A stretch of DNA of 64,000 nt from contig CANKYI010000001.1 of assembly GCA_947488085.1 (NCBI GenBank), positions 2,055,928 through 2,119,927 of the forward strand, given 5' to 3'. Positions within the stretch are counted from its first letter, which is position 1. Each line of letters starts with the position of its first letter. Source of the DNA: an uncultured Erythrobacter sp. (GTDB taxonomy: Bacteria; Pseudomonadota; Alphaproteobacteria; Sphingomonadales; Sphingomonadaceae). The translations under genes were made by a program, and so were the position numbers. Below the pieces are notes generated by a model. The model was given only the letters and a program-made list of their open reading frames with translations, searched no databases and had not been told where the DNA came from. This document shows, in pieces, positions 24,541 through 34,518 of the stretch.

Positions 24541-27042
24541 TCAGAACTGCGTGCGAACGGTCACACCGTAAGTCGCCGGTTCTTGAATAAAGGCAGACCG
24601 TGACGATCCACGCAGAACTGTGTTGAAGGTAACACCCCGGGTCACAACGTCAGTGATGTTGTTACCCCAGACTTCCAGCGTCCAGGCCTCGTTGATATCA
24701 CCGATACCTGCACGCAAGTTGATCTTGGTGTTGCCATCCTGAACATCGAATGGAAGCGGCTCTTGGCTCGCAAGGAGCACCGCTTGTGTCGACGTCCGGC
24801 GATCGCTTTCCGTGCGAACCTGACCTGACAAGAAGCCACGAAGGCTGTCGCCGATATCACGGTCATAGTTGAAGCCCATGATTGCGACAATTTGCGGCGC
24901 ATTGGTCAGCGTATTACCGCATAGCGAGGTCACATTGATCGATGTCGACGTACCCGCGCAATCGCTCGGGTAACGGGCATCGGTGTATGTGAGGCCCGCA
25001 TTGATCGTCAGATTGCGATCTGGACGGATCACAGTCTCAAGTTCAAAACCTGTCGAATTGGCCTTCGCAACGTTGAACGTCGTGAACTGAGCACCAGTGA
25101 ATTCGAGAACCTGGAAGTTGCTAAACTCCTCACGGAAAATAGCCAGATTGGCCGTAACCGCATCATCAAGGAACTGAGCCTTCACACCGAATTCGTAGGC
25201 ATCGACTTCTTCCGAAAGGAAGGTGGGGTCAGCACCGGCAGTGTTGGCTGTGATATCGAGGTTGATACCGCCCGATTTATAGCCGTGAGTGAAACTCGCA
25301 TAAGCGGTGATCGGTGATGCGAATTCGTATGTTAGCTTGCCGGTATAAATCAGCTCACTATCGCTAAACGGCACGTTGAATTCGCGCGGCAATTGAAACA
25401 CGTCGGCGTCGCTACCGATCGCTGGTGCAACAAATGCGAAGCAGCCCAAAGCGACAGCTGCACCGGGTAAGGCCGCTGTGCCAGTTGTAGGATCGAAAGT
25501 AGCCTCGAAAGCGCCTCGGATAGCGAGGCATGTTGGATTGTTGATCGCAGTCTGTTCAAAACCACCATTCTTACTCTCGTCGGAATAGCGCAGGCCAATC
25601 GTTGCGCTCAAACTATCCGTGATGCTGAGCGTGTTATGCGTGAAGAACGAAAAGCTCTCACTGCTTTGTGCATACACGTTCGTTGCGGTCGTAGTGGATG
25701 GGTCTTGGCCTCCGCTGAACAACGCCAGTGGGGCTGGGCCGGCAGCGCCTCCGAAAAGCCCTCCGACAAGTAGGTCGAAGTCTTCACCGAGTGCAAAATC
25801 GATATCTGCATCGATGCTCTCATCGGCATAAAAGCCGCCAATGAGCCAATCTAGCTTGCCATCAAGAGCTTCGCCCTGAAGCCGCAATTCTGCGGTGTAG
25901 GTTTCGATGTTGGTGTCCAGACGATCGACATCAAACACGTCAAGACCGGAGAAATCAGAGTCGTAATTCTCGCTTGCGGAGAAGTCACGATACGACCCGA
26001 TGAAAATCAGATCTGCACTGTCACTAATTGGGAACTCAATCTCAGCTGTGATGCCAAACTGATCAACGCTTGCAAGCGGAACGCGGCTCGCGGTTGCAAT
26101 GCGGTTGTCGAGAACGTCTTGCGCTGTCCCCGTATCAAACGGTGTGGTTGCCACATCAGGTGCAGCCATCCCGGCGCGTGACGGGCCGCCAAGGCCAACA
26201 ATAGCTCCTTCGAGCCCAGGATCGGACAAAAGCTCAACCGCAGCACAGCATTGGTTTTCACTCTCAGAGTAATCGACGATCAAACGGCCAGTCAGACCGG
26301 AATCGCTTTCATAACCCAACTGCCCGCGCAGCATAAACTGATCAACGGTGCCTGATTGTCCAATCTCAGCGCCATTGGCGTCGACGATATCGACGTTGCC
26401 ATCACGGTTACGATAGGCCCCCGTCAGACGCACAGCCAATGTGTCTTCAATGATCGGAGCGTTGATGGCACCCTGAACGTTGACAAGGTCGAAATTGCCA
26501 TAAGTCGCATTCGCGAAGCCGCCGAATGCGGTCACGTCTGGACGGTTGGTGGTGATGTTGAGTGCACCTGCCGATGTATTGCGGCCAAACAGTGTACCTT
26601 GCGGACCACGCAGAACTTCAACGCGTTCAATATCGACAAATTCGCTCAAAGCCACGCCAGGACGCGACTGATAGGCTCCATCGATGAAGATGCCCACCGC
26701 GCTTTCGAACCCGATATTGTTCGATGTCGTGCCGACACCGCGAATACGCAGCACAACCGACCCCGATGCAATCTGCGCGTTGGATGTCGAGAAGCTGGGC
26801 GACACTTGTGTGAGGTTTTGGACGTTGACCACGCCTTGCTTGTCAAGTTGCTCCTGACCAACAGCTGTCACAGCGATAGGAACATCTTGAATATCTTGTG
26901 CACGGCGGGTGGCCGTAACGATGATGACGCCATCATCCTCATCGGGCGCTGCCAACGGCGCAGTGTCCTGCGCGAATGCTGGCACCGTGAACGAACTGCA
27001 GGCCATTAGGCCTGCAGCATAAGCTGAAAGCTTACGTGTCAT
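24541..27042 (-). CDS. TonB-dependent receptor
   Basis: 833 residues from ATG 27042 (GGAGAGGAAA just upstream). Signal peptide to ...PAFAQ (~25), TonB-box-like IIVTATRR (~40-47), plug domain with IRGVGTTSNN, VEVLRGPQGTLFGRNTSAG, and a barrel ending in VTVRTQF. It resembles the large sphingomonad receptor group with unknown ligands. The neighbouring acyl-CoA and aromatic genes hint at a hydrophobic or aromatic nutrient but nothing in the sequence proves this. It is monocistronic, facing a terminator downstream. Confidence 0.92.
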   Translation of the reverse strand: MTRKLSAYAAGLMACSSFTVPAFAQDTAPLAAPDEDDGVIIVTATRRAQDIQDVPIAVTAVGQEQLDKQGVVNVQNLTQVSPSFSTSNAQIASGSVVLRIRGVGTTSNNIGFESAVGIFIDGAYQSRPGVALSEFVDIERVEVLRGPQGTLFGRNTSAGALNITTNRPDVTAFGGFANATYGNFDLVNVQGAINAPIIEDTLAVRLTGAYRNRDGNVDIVDANGAEIGQSGTVDQFMLRGQLGYESDSGLTGRLIVDYSESENQCCAAVELLSDPGLEGAIVGLGGPSRAGMAAPDVATTPFDTGTAQDVLDNRIATASRVPLASVDQFGITAEIEFPISDSADLIFIGSYRDFSASENYDSDFSGLDVFDVDRLDTNIETYTAELRLQGEALDGKLDWLIGGFYADESIDADIDFALGEDFDLLVGGLFGGAAGPAPLALFSGGQDPSTTTATNVYAQSSESFSFFTHNTLSITDSLSATIGLRYSDESKNGGFEQTAINNPTCLAIRGAFEATFDPTTGTAALPGAAVALGCFAFVAPAIGSDADVFQLPREFNVPFSDSELIYTGKLTYEFASPITAYASFTHGYKSGGINLDITANTAGADPTFLSEEVDAYEFGVKAQFLDDAVTANLAIFREEFSNFQVLEFTGAQFTTFNVAKANSTGFELETVIRPDRNLTINAGLTYTDARYPSDCAGTSTSINVTSLCGNTLTNAPQIVAIMGFNYDRDIGDSLRGFLSGQVRTESDRRTSTQAVLLASQEPLPFDVQDGNTKINLRAGIGDINEAWTLEVWGNNITDVVTRGVTFNTVLRGSSRSAFIQEPATYGVTVRTQF

Positions 27043-27268
27043 ATATTTCCTCTCCACTTACCGCTCGGTCATTGTGACCGATGCGTCTCTCCGGGGCCAA
27101 GACTATCAGGGGTTTTCGCCCTGCCAAGAGTCACTGGCGGGTTGTTGGGAGATTGTAGTAAATATGCAACATATTGTGCTGCGGCGCAGCATAGATGCCA
27201 GCACAGTTTGAATCTGCTAACAATGTTGCATCACGCGCAGTTCAAGCGCGCCGGACCTTCGGCCCGGT

Positions 27269-29293
27269 TCAAAGCCCCACACGCACGCCGAGCCAGAAGG
27301 TCTGCGGCACTCCCAGGTCAATCGCGCCGCGTGAATTGCGGGTCACAATCGTCTCATCAAACACATTCTCTACCCGTGCGACGAGCGAGAAACGGCCTGT
27401 CAGAGGCAGTTGCGCGAACAAATCAAGCGTGGTCGCCGCAGGCAAAATGTCCGTTTCCTGGTCATCCTCAAACTGCGCGCCGACATGCCGCACTGTCCCG
27501 GATAACCGCCAGCCTTCCGCCGGTTGCCAAGCGAGCGTCGCCGATGATGAGAGTTCAGGAGTCTGTGGTGGTCGATTGCCGTCCAATGCAATCGCTGCGC
27601 CCTCGCCCGCAATGCTCGCGTCAGTGTATGCAAGCGAAGCGTCGAGACTCACTTGTCCCAGCACCACAAACAGCGCCCCTTCGATCCCTTGTGCTTCTAT
27701 CGCGGGCAAGTTCTGGCGTTGGCGCAAATTTGGGGCGATGGTGACATTCGCGATTGCGTTCTCCACTTGATTGTCAAACGCTGTCAGCGACAGCACAATC
27801 GAGTTTACCGGCTGCCAGTTGAGACCGATTTCAAATCCTTCAAGCCGCTCATTCTCCAACGCAGCATTAGCTTGGGTAACAACCGGGAACACCACAAAGG
27901 GGCGATAAAGCTCGTTCAAGGTCGGCAACCGCAAGCCGGTGTAAGCAGCCGCTCTCAAATCCAGCCGACGAGTGGCATAAAACGAAGCACCCGCACGCCA
28001 GCTTAGCGCCCAGTCAGAGCGGTCAGCAGCAATCGTTTCGCTGACCAAGACTCCATTGGCATCGACAGCGCGAAAGAAGCCATCTTTTATCTGCGTATGA
28101 TCCGCGCGCAGTCCTCCGGTGAGGACCAGAGGACCAATCTGCCAATCATCCTCAACAAAGAAACCCAGATTGCTGTTGGTCCCGCCAGCCCTTCGGCGTT
28201 CACGCAGCAGGGTAGTGAAGGCGCTAAACGCCTCTTCCTGTAATTCGCCATCAGATTGTCGGTAATCCACCCCGATGCGGACATCGTGCCCTTCGGCAAT
28301 CGGAGGGCGCAGTTCAAACTTACCACCCAGCCCGGTTGATGGAGTGTTTCGCTGATCCAGCACACGCACGAACCGCGTCGAGCTGATCACGACATTGGAG
28401 AAATTGCGCGCTTGGACATAGGCTAGCGCATCAAATTCCCAATCGCCGCGGCCAACAATGCGTAGGCTCGCATCTTGGCCTTCGTGGCTGGAATTGGCGC
28501 CATCGAAACGCAATGTTCGCCGGTCATCAAACGCACTCACGCGCGCTTGCAACTCGACATCTGCCGAAAGCGGTGCAACAGCTCTAATGCCGATATTCCA
28601 ACTATCGAATGCTGCACGGGCCGTTGCTGGCACACGTTGACCACTCGGCGTCGTGAAGAAGCCCTTACCCCGATCCCAGCGTCCGCTGACAACCGCAAAG
28701 CCTCCGCCAAGCTCTTGCGCAATCGCGGCGCTCGCTTCGGTTTCTGCACGATCATTGATGAGCAAGCTTCCAGCTACCGCTCCAAGCGTGTCAGGACCCG
28801 CGCTCTCAAGCTCAATCGTCCCAGCCAGAGCGCCTGCCCCAAACGGCCCCGACCCGCCGCCGCGCGTCAGGCGAACGCGATTAAGCGTCTCAGGCGCAAT
28901 GGATGATAGCGGAATAAACCCAAAAAACGGGTCGCTGATAGGAACACCGTCGAGTAGCACCAATGCTCGGCTTGTCGCGTTTCCGCCCAATGCGCGCAGT
29001 GTGACACCTTGAGCACTTGGGTTGGAAGAGCGGCTGTCAGAACGACGAAATTGTTGGAAGCCCGCGACATTCGACAGCACGTCCTCGATCCGACCCGAAC
29101 CGCTCGATGTGATCTGTTCACGCTCTAACGTCACCGTGGAATAGACGATGTTTGATAAAGCTGGCTCCAGCCCCTCGCCCGTCACAACGATCTCGCTTTC
29201 AGGAGCTTCGTCGACATTCTCCTCCTGAGCAAGAGCGGGAGAGCATAGAGCAAGCGCCAAGGTCGAGGCGGCGAGAGAGGGGGCAATTTTCAT
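27269..29293 (-). CDS. TonB-dependent receptor (BtuB/vitamin B12- or siderophore-type size)
   Basis: 674 residues with signal peptide ending ...PALAQ (~23), TonB-box-like EIVVTG (~34-39), plug domain (VEDVLSNVAGF, LRALGG, VLLDGVPISDPFFG) and a barrel. The last residues are WLGVRVGL, ending in Leu rather than the usual Phe. Size and plug resemble the BtuB-like group for cobalamin or metal complexes. Divergent from the flavin monooxygenase gene. No riboswitch-like structure was recognised in its short upstream region. Confidence 0.9.
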   Translation of the reverse strand: MKIAPSLAASTLALALCSPALAQEENVDEAPESEIVVTGEGLEPALSNIVYSTVTLEREQITSSGSGRIEDVLSNVAGFQQFRRSDSRSSNPSAQGVTLRALGGNATSRALVLLDGVPISDPFFGFIPLSSIAPETLNRVRLTRGGGSGPFGAGALAGTIELESAGPDTLGAVAGSLLINDRAETEASAAIAQELGGGFAVVSGRWDRGKGFFTTPSGQRVPATARAAFDSWNIGIRAVAPLSADVELQARVSAFDDRRTLRFDGANSSHEGQDASLRIVGRGDWEFDALAYVQARNFSNVVISSTRFVRVLDQRNTPSTGLGGKFELRPPIAEGHDVRIGVDYRQSDGELQEEAFSAFTTLLRERRRAGGTNSNLGFFVEDDWQIGPLVLTGGLRADHTQIKDGFFRAVDANGVLVSETIAADRSDWALSWRAGASFYATRRLDLRAAAYTGLRLPTLNELYRPFVVFPVVTQANAALENERLEGFEIGLNWQPVNSIVLSLTAFDNQVENAIANVTIAPNLRQRQNLPAIEAQGIEGALFVVLGQVSLDASLAYTDASIAGEGAAIALDGNRPPQTPELSSSATLAWQPAEGWRLSGTVRHVGAQFEDDQETDILPAATTLDLFAQLPLTGRFSLVARVENVFDETIVTRNSRGAIDLGVPQTFWLGVRVGL

Positions 29294-29409
29294 AGTGCCA
29301 AGCGCCTAGCGTCTTCGCGAGATCAAGTCAGTTGCATTTTGCTATCAAGACTCGCTTTTGCCCGCCGTGTGTGGTTACGTCACCACCAATTCGGGAAGAG
29401 AGAGACCCA

Positions 29410-30942
29410 ATGGAAGCTGAACAGACCGCTACACAAGCCACAGCACCTGTAGATTTTGACGTTTTGATCGTGGGCGCAGGCATTTCCGGAATTGGCATGG
29501 CCGCGCGTATGGAGATGAAGGCAAAGAGCCATAGCTATGCCATTATCGAACGCCGCGAAAACCTCGGCGGGACATGGGATTTGTTCCGCTACCCAGGCAT
29601 CCGCTCTGACAGTGATATGCACACTTTAGGCTTTGATTTTGAACCATGGCGGCATGAGAAATCAATTGCCGATGCGCCGTCGATCCTCGAATATCTGAAC
29701 CGTATCGCTGACGAGCGCGGCATTCGCGAAAAAATCCGCTTCGGCCATAAGGTCATCTCTGCCGATTTCCGCGAAGCCGAGGCGCGTTGGCATTTGGAAA
29801 TGGAACTGGACGACGGATCTCGTACGCATCTGACGGCGAACTTTCTTTATCTCGGCTCGGGCTATTACGATTACGATGAACCCTATGACCCCGGCTTTCA
29901 GTTAGGAGCGTTCAAGGGGCAAGTGCTTCATCCGCAATTCTGGCCAGAGGATCTGGACTATACCGGCAAGAAGGTTGTCGTGATTGGATCAGGCGCGACT
30001 GCAGTCACTATCGTCCCATCGATGGCCGACAAAGCCGCGCATGTGACAATGCTGCAGCGTACTCCCACATGGATGATTTCGCGTCCCGCTAAAGACGGAA
30101 TGGCCAATGCAATTCGCAAGGTTTTGCCAGAGCGGCTCGCTTACAAGATCACCCGTTTCAAGAATATCCGGATGCAGGATTTCACTTTCAAAGTGGCCCG
30201 CAATAAACCGGAAAAAGCCAAGGCAAACCTGTTCAAGGGCCTCGAGAAAGAGCTCGGGCCGGACTTTGATCGCGAAGCTTTTACCCCGCCCTATAATCCT
30301 TGGGATCAACGTCTGTGCCTGGTCCCCGACGGCGACATGTTCGAGGCGATGAATTCTGGCAAGGCCAGCATTACAACAGGCCACATTGAAGCTTTTGAAG
30401 AGAATGGCATCCGCCTCAAATCCGGTGAACTGATCGAAGCGGACGTCATCATCACTGCAACGGGCCTAAAGATGGCCATTGCGGGCAAAATCGATGTTAG
30501 CGTCAACGGTTCACCTGTCGATTTCAGCAAACGGTTTTACTATAAGGGCTGCATGTTCTCCAACCTGCCCAATTTTGCGGTGGTGTTCGGATATCTCAAC
30601 GCCAGCTGGACACTGCGCGCAGATATCAATTCAGACTATATCTGCCGCGTGCTCAACACGATGCGCACGAAAGGCATCGACACGGTCACACCCGTCCTCA
30701 CACCCGCCATGGAAGCAGGGATCGAAGAGGACGATATCTACGATTTCTCCAGTGGCTATATCCAGCGTGCGAAAGCGATCCAACCCAAGAATGGTGCTCA
30801 GTATCCGTGGCGGTTGAACCAGGAATATGTCGCGGACCGCAAGTTAATGGCCAAAGACCCAGTTGATGACGGCATCCTCGCCTTCACCCGGGCTGGCGCC
30901 AATGCAACGCGTCCTGAGGAACAACTGGAAGCTGCAGAATAA
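29410..30942 (+). CDS. Flavin-containing Baeyer-Villiger-type monooxygenase (EthA-like)
   Basis: 510 residues from ATG 29410 (GAGAGA upstream). Two Rossmann motifs, GAGISG (22-27, FAD) and GSGATA (193-198, NADPH), flank a Baeyer-Villiger fingerprint FKGQVLHPQFW (168-178), and GGTWDLFRYPGIRSDSD (53-69) is the second conserved BVMO stretch. Uses NADPH and O2 to insert oxygen next to a ketone or oxidise a heteroatom. Family members such as EthA act on long-chain ketones. It is alone between a divergent TonB receptor and a CinA-like gene; its position near the acyl-CoA genes fits lipid or ketone catabolism. Confidence 0.88.
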   Translation: MEAEQTATQATAPVDFDVLIVGAGISGIGMAARMEMKAKSHSYAIIERRENLGGTWDLFRYPGIRSDSDMHTLGFDFEPWRHEKSIADAPSILEYLNRIADERGIREKIRFGHKVISADFREAEARWHLEMELDDGSRTHLTANFLYLGSGYYDYDEPYDPGFQLGAFKGQVLHPQFWPEDLDYTGKKVVVIGSGATAVTIVPSMADKAAHVTMLQRTPTWMISRPAKDGMANAIRKVLPERLAYKITRFKNIRMQDFTFKVARNKPEKAKANLFKGLEKELGPDFDREAFTPPYNPWDQRLCLVPDGDMFEAMNSGKASITTGHIEAFEENGIRLKSGELIEADVIITATGLKMAIAGKIDVSVNGSPVDFSKRFYYKGCMFSNLPNFAVVFGYLNASWTLRADINSDYICRVLNTMRTKGIDTVTPVLTPAMEAGIEEDDIYDFSSGYIQRAKAIQPKNGAQYPWRLNQEYVADRKLMAKDPVDDGILAFTRAGANATRPEEQLEAAE

Positions 30943-30986
30943 GCGCCAGTTTGTAGGTGGTCTTCGCGCGATGCTTGTCCTAACTA

Positions 30987-31754
30987 ATGGGCATGAGTTC
31001 ACCTGAGAAAATATGGACCGCCGGGCTCGTCATTATTGGCGATGAAATCCTGTCTGGTCGCACACGCGACAAGAACATCGAACAAGTTGCCAGCTGGCTG
31101 CAAGTGCAAGGTATCCGCTTGGCTGAAGTGCGGGTCGTGCCCGATATCGAGGATCGGATTGTGGAGGCCGTGAACGCCCTGCACGCAGACAATGATTACC
31201 TCTTCACCACAGGCGGCATTGGTCCCACGCATGACGACATCACAGTCGATGCCGTATCCAAGGCTCTTGGCGTGCCCGTTATCATTCACGAAGACGCGCG
31301 CGCTTTGCTCGAACGGTATTATGCCGACAAAGGCGGCCTTAATGAGGGACGCTTACGTATGGCTCGCGTGCCAGAGGGCGCAGAACTGATCCCCAATCGC
31401 ATGTCGGGGGCACCGGGTATTCGGCGTGGCAATGTGATCTTGATGGCAGGCGTTCCGCATATTGCCGCCGGAATGCTCGATGCGTTGACGGGCGAGCTTG
31501 AAGGTGGTGCGCCTTTGCTGGTCGAAACCATCGGTTGCTGGGTCGCAGAAAGCGAAGTCGCAGCAATGCTACGCGAGGTTGAGGATGCCCATGAAGGATG
31601 CCAGATCGGCTCTTATCCCTTCTTTCGCGAAGGCAAAGTGGGCGCGAATTTTGTCATTCGTTCAACCAGTGCAGATGACCTCGCCAGCGCCGTTGACAGC
31701 CTGACTGATGGATTGGCGACCAGCGGTTACGACTTCACCCCCGGCGGAATCTAG
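30987..31754 (+). CDS. CinA/MoaB-like molybdopterin-binding domain protein
   Basis: 255 residues. The MoCF-binding domain is clear: IIGDEILSGRTRDKN (~15-29), FTTGGIGPTHDDIT (~73-86) and SGAPGIRRGNVILMAGVPH. This is the N-terminal domain of CinA; the C-terminal NMN-deamidase domain is absent, a common stand-alone form. Start chosen at ATG 30987, with ATG 30993 equally possible; neither has a clear ribosome site. Converges with and overlaps the next gene by 20 bases. Confidence 0.85.
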   Translation: MGMSSPEKIWTAGLVIIGDEILSGRTRDKNIEQVASWLQVQGIRLAEVRVVPDIEDRIVEAVNALHADNDYLFTTGGIGPTHDDITVDAVSKALGVPVIIHEDARALLERYYADKGGLNEGRLRMARVPEGAELIPNRMSGAPGIRRGNVILMAGVPHIAAGMLDALTGELEGGAPLLVETIGCWVAESEVAAMLREVEDAHEGCQIGSYPFFREGKVGANFVIRSTSADDLASAVDSLTDGLATSGYDFTPGGI

Positions 31755-32082
31755 ACCGAATGGCGTGAGCCTTAGTCTTTGCGAGTTGCGCCATGTTGTG
31801 GGCTTTACGCCGGTTTTCTGACAAACGCTGAAATCGTTCTATCATGGCGCCACGTTCGGATTCCGGTGCACCCTTTTCCGGAGCGAGCAAGAACCACAAG
31901 CTGATCCGGATCGCCGCGATCACTGCGAGCACTACGCCAGCAGCAATTCCTAATGCCTGATCATACGAGGCTAGCAACGCAAACGCGATCAAGCCTGCGC
32001 CGATCACATACCATTTGAGGTCAATCATCGGCTCTTCTTCTTGAAAGATCGCGCGCGGTGCGAGCGTTGCGGGGACAGGCAT
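31735..32082 (-). CDS. Small two-helix membrane protein of unknown function
   Basis: 115 residues from ATG 32082 (GAGGAAC 6 nt upstream). Two adjacent hydrophobic segments (~22-37 and ~43-63) are followed by a basic, Arg/Lys-rich tail likely to face the cytoplasm. I do not recognise the family. It lies after the terminator of the rplK-rplA operon and so is transcribed separately. Its last 20 bases overlap the 3-prime end of the convergent CinA-like gene. Confidence 0.6.
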   Translation of the reverse strand: MPVPATLAPRAIFQEEEPMIDLKWYVIGAGLIAFALLASYDQALGIAAGVVLAVIAAIRISLWFLLAPEKGAPESERGAMIERFQRLSENRRKAHNMAQLAKTKAHAIRSRFRRG

Positions 32083-32108
32083 ATCAGTTCCTCAAGGTCA
32101 CAAACAAA

Positions 32109-32138
32109 GGGGGACCAAAGCACCAGCCTTGGTCCCCC
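32109..32138 (-). terminator. Terminator of the rplK-rplA operon
   Basis: A perfect 10-bp stem (GGGGGACCAA / TTGGTCCCCC) with a 10-nt loop, followed on the minus strand by TTTGTTTG, 31 bases after the rplA stop. A good factor-independent terminator for minus-strand transcription. Confidence 0.85.
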
Positions 32139-32169
32139 ACATGTCTGTTCGTTGAGAAGTAGGAAAGGG

Positions 32170-32862
32170 TTACGCCCCTTCGATACCGCTCAGATCGATT
32201 TTGAGACCCGGGCCCATGGTTGAGGTCAGCGAGACCTTGTTCACATACTTGCCCTTCGCGCCCGATGGCTTGGCTTTCACCACAGCTTGCGTCAGCGCTT
32301 CAAAGTTGGCCTTCAGCGCCGCATCGTCAAACGACAGCTTGCCGATGCCGGTGTGGATGATGCCCATCTTCTCAACGCGGAACTCAACCTGACCGCCTTT
32401 GGCGTCCTTAACGGCTTGCTCAACGTTGGGAGTGACAGTGCCCAGCTTGGGGTTCGGCATCAGGCCTTTTGGACCCAGCACCTTACCAAGACGGCCAACA
32501 ACGCCCATCATGTCCGGCGTGGCGATCACGCGGTCATAGTCGAGATTGCCGTTCTGCATGTCTTCCATCAGGTCTTCTGCGCCGACCTTGTCAGCGCCAG
32601 CAGCTGTCGCCTTTTCAGCGTTATCGCCGCGTGCGAACACAGCAACCTTTACGTCTTTACCCGTACCCGAAGGCAGCGAAACCATGCCGCGTACCATTTG
32701 GTCTGCATGACGCGGATCAACGCCCAGGTTGATCGCGAGTTCAACGGTTTCGTCGAACTTCGCTTTGTGCTCGCGCAGGACAGCGATGGCTTCATCAACT
32801 GTGTAGAGCTTCTCGTTGTCGAGCTCTGCCACGGCTTTTTGCTTTTTCGTCATTTTCGCCAT
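32170..32862 (-). CDS. rplA: 50S ribosomal protein L1
   Basis: 230 residues from ATG 32862, preceded by GGAGGG; an extension to 32913 would overlap rplK. L1 hallmarks include the RNA-binding [13 protein letters not shown] segment and GVGSDKAA-like [13 protein letters not shown] region. It binds 23S rRNA in the ribosomal L1 stalk and in many bacteria also represses translation of its own operon by binding the rplK leader; whether a target site exists here was not established. Co-transcribed with rplK (4 bases apart). Confidence 0.97.
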   Translation of the reverse strand: MAKMTKKQKAVAELDNEKLYTVDEAIAVLREHKAKFDETVELAINLGVDPRHADQMVRGMVSLPSGTGKDVKVAVFARGDNAEKATAAGADKVGAEDLMEDMQNGNLDYDRVIATPDMMGVVGRLGKVLGPKGLMPNPKLGTVTPNVEQAVKDAKGGQVEFRVEKMGIIHTGIGKLSFDDAALKANFEALTQAVVKAKPSGAKGKYVNKVSLTSTMGPGLKIDLSGIEGA

Positions 32863-32866
32863 GGTC

Positions 32867-33298
32867 TCAGCCCTCCACCACATCAATGCCCATCGAACGC
32901 GCGGAGCCTTCAATGATCTTCATAGCCTGATCGACGTCATTCGCGTTGAGGTCTTTCATCTTGGCTTCGGCGATTTCCTTCACAGCGCTCTTCTTGATCG
33001 AGCCGCCGGACACTTTGCCAGGCTCGCTTGAGCCCTTCTTCAGCTTCGCGGCCTTCTTGATCATGTAGCTCGCAGGCGGGCTTTTGAACGTGAAGGTGAA
33101 CGAACGGTCGGCGTAGACCGTGATCGTCGTTGGGATCGGAGCGTTCTTTTCAAGGTCCTGTGTCGCGGCGTTGAACGCCTTACAGAATTCCATGATGTTA
33201 ACGCCGCGCTGACCCAATGCTGGGCCGATTGGCGGTGATGGGTTTGCTGTACCAGCTGGCACTTGCAGCTTGATATAGCCTTCGATTTTCTTGGCCAC
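32867..33298 (-). CDS. rplK: 50S ribosomal protein L11
   Basis: 143 residues, standard length. The N-terminal [21 protein letters not shown] and [13 protein letters not shown] motifs are those of L11, which binds the GTPase-centre rRNA and the elongation factors. AAAGGAGGC ribosome site upstream. Unlike the usual bacterial order, nusG is not directly upstream; almost 2.7 kb of other genes lie between them. Confidence 0.97.
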   Translation of the reverse strand: MAKKIEGYIKLQVPAGTANPSPPIGPALGQRGVNIMEFCKAFNAATQDLEKNAPIPTTITVYADRSFTFTFKSPPASYMIKKAAKLKKGSSEPGKVSGGSIKKSAVKEIAEAKMKDLNANDVDQAMKIIEGSARSMGIDVVEG

Positions 33299-33730
33299 TA
33301 TGGGCCTCCTTTCGCACTGTTGCCCCGACCTGTTCGGTTGGAGCTCATGTTAAGCGGTCAAACAGCTTGCGGCGTGCAAGCCTCCCGCGCGGGTTCGCGT
33401 GTCTTACGACGCGAGCGGCGCACATAGCGAGATTGCCCGGATATGCAAGCGAGAAGCGCCTCGCACGACCGATAGGAGGCCATGACCTGGACCACACACG
33501 CACCCCCTTTCGAAATAACCCAATTGCCCGCAAAGCCGCACAGTTCCCCGGATTTGGCGCCAATGGCTGCGATTTAAGTGTCAACTTAGCATTCCCTATG
33601 ATCCAGATAGTCAACGAGCCTTGAGCAAAGCGCACTGTAATGCGCGCTATAAAAGTAGGAAAACGTCACCTTTTCTTAAGCGCATTCAAACATTAGAGTG
33701 CTCACAGAAACAAAAGAGGCGGCTTTCAAA
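33299..33730. promoter_or_regulatory. Intergenic promoter region between rplK and the PspA-like gene
   Basis: 432 bases without a gene. Because nusG is not adjacent, the rplK-rplA promoter must lie here; a possible minus-strand pair is TTGACT (33614-33609) and TGCTAA (33591-33586), 17 nt apart, giving a ~290-base leader in which an L1-binding site could sit. The plus-strand side (after ~33600) carries the promoter of the PspA-like gene, with no convincing hexamers seen by eye. No RNA gene recognised. Confidence 0.3.
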
Positions 33731-34423
33731 ATGATCCATATTGCTGTTCGTGTGCGCGACTTGGCCACCAGCAACATCACCACTCTAGTCAACAAATCGA
33801 GCAACCCTACACGGTCGCTGGGCCTGCTGCGCTCGCAGATCGAAGAGACCCTGATCGAGCTGACTGGCGATTTGACCAAAGCAAAGCGACATCTTGAACG
33901 CGCCGAAGCGCATGCGGCAACGCTGAGCAATCAGGCGGCGGAATGGACCAGCAAAGCCAAAGTGGCGATGGATCATGGTCGCGAGGATCTGGCGCGTTCC
34001 GCTTTGATCGCGCGCGAAGCTGGTGAAACAAAGGCCGAGGCCGCGCGCAAAGATGTGGCCGAAATGGAGGCGAATATCGAAGAGCTGGAAGGCGTGATCG
34101 TTCAGCTCGAAGCCAAACGCAAAGACGCGATTGACCAAATCGCACAGCGCGCAGCGCATTCACAGTCGGGCCAAGGTGGCACAGCCAGCGCCGCAAACGA
34201 TGCCGACAGCAAGGCAGCGCGCCGTATGGACCGAATTGACGCATTGGAGCGCCGGGTAGCCATGCGCGATGAGGCCATCGATAATAAGGATGAAACCCAA
34301 ACCGAGGCCGATATCGAAGCAGAAATTGCCGGTCTTGCACGCGACAGCAAAATCGATGCGGAACTGGCAGCGATGAAAGCATCGCCTGCTAAAAAGCGCG
34401 CACCGAGCAAGAAAGCCAAATAA
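33731..34423 (+). CDS. PspA/IM30 family membrane-associated coiled-coil protein
   Basis: About 230 residues from ATG 33731, which has AGAGGCGG upstream; a GTG at 33698 would add 11 residues. The whole length is predicted amphipathic coiled coil with the PspA pattern: N-terminal amphipathic helix with LVNKSSNPTRSL, then heptad-rich Ala/Glu/Lys sequence and a basic Lys-rich C-terminus. PspA-family proteins assemble on stressed inner membranes and preserve the proton gradient. It heads a plus-strand block lying inside the usual secE-nusG-rplK-rplA locus. No PspF-type regulator is nearby. Confidence 0.8.
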   Translation: MIHIAVRVRDLATSNITTLVNKSSNPTRSLGLLRSQIEETLIELTGDLTKAKRHLERAEAHAATLSNQAAEWTSKAKVAMDHGREDLARSALIAREAGETKAEAARKDVAEMEANIEELEGVIVQLEAKRKDAIDQIAQRAAHSQSGQGGTASAANDADSKAARRMDRIDALERRVAMRDEAIDNKDETQTEADIEAEIAGLARDSKIDAELAAMKASPAKKRAPSKKAK

Positions 34424-34518
34424 CGCTGCACAAACCAAGTGGTCGCGCTTGACGGGCATAGTGTGTTATTTTAGTAATACACCTAATGTAGCACTCATTC
34501 CGTCAAGGAGCCGCCACT

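Noticed and set aside
27142..27770. Two overlapping plus-strand frames near the third TonB receptor
   Set aside because: They overlap the receptor 3-prime end antisense, have no ribosome site and look like shadow frames.
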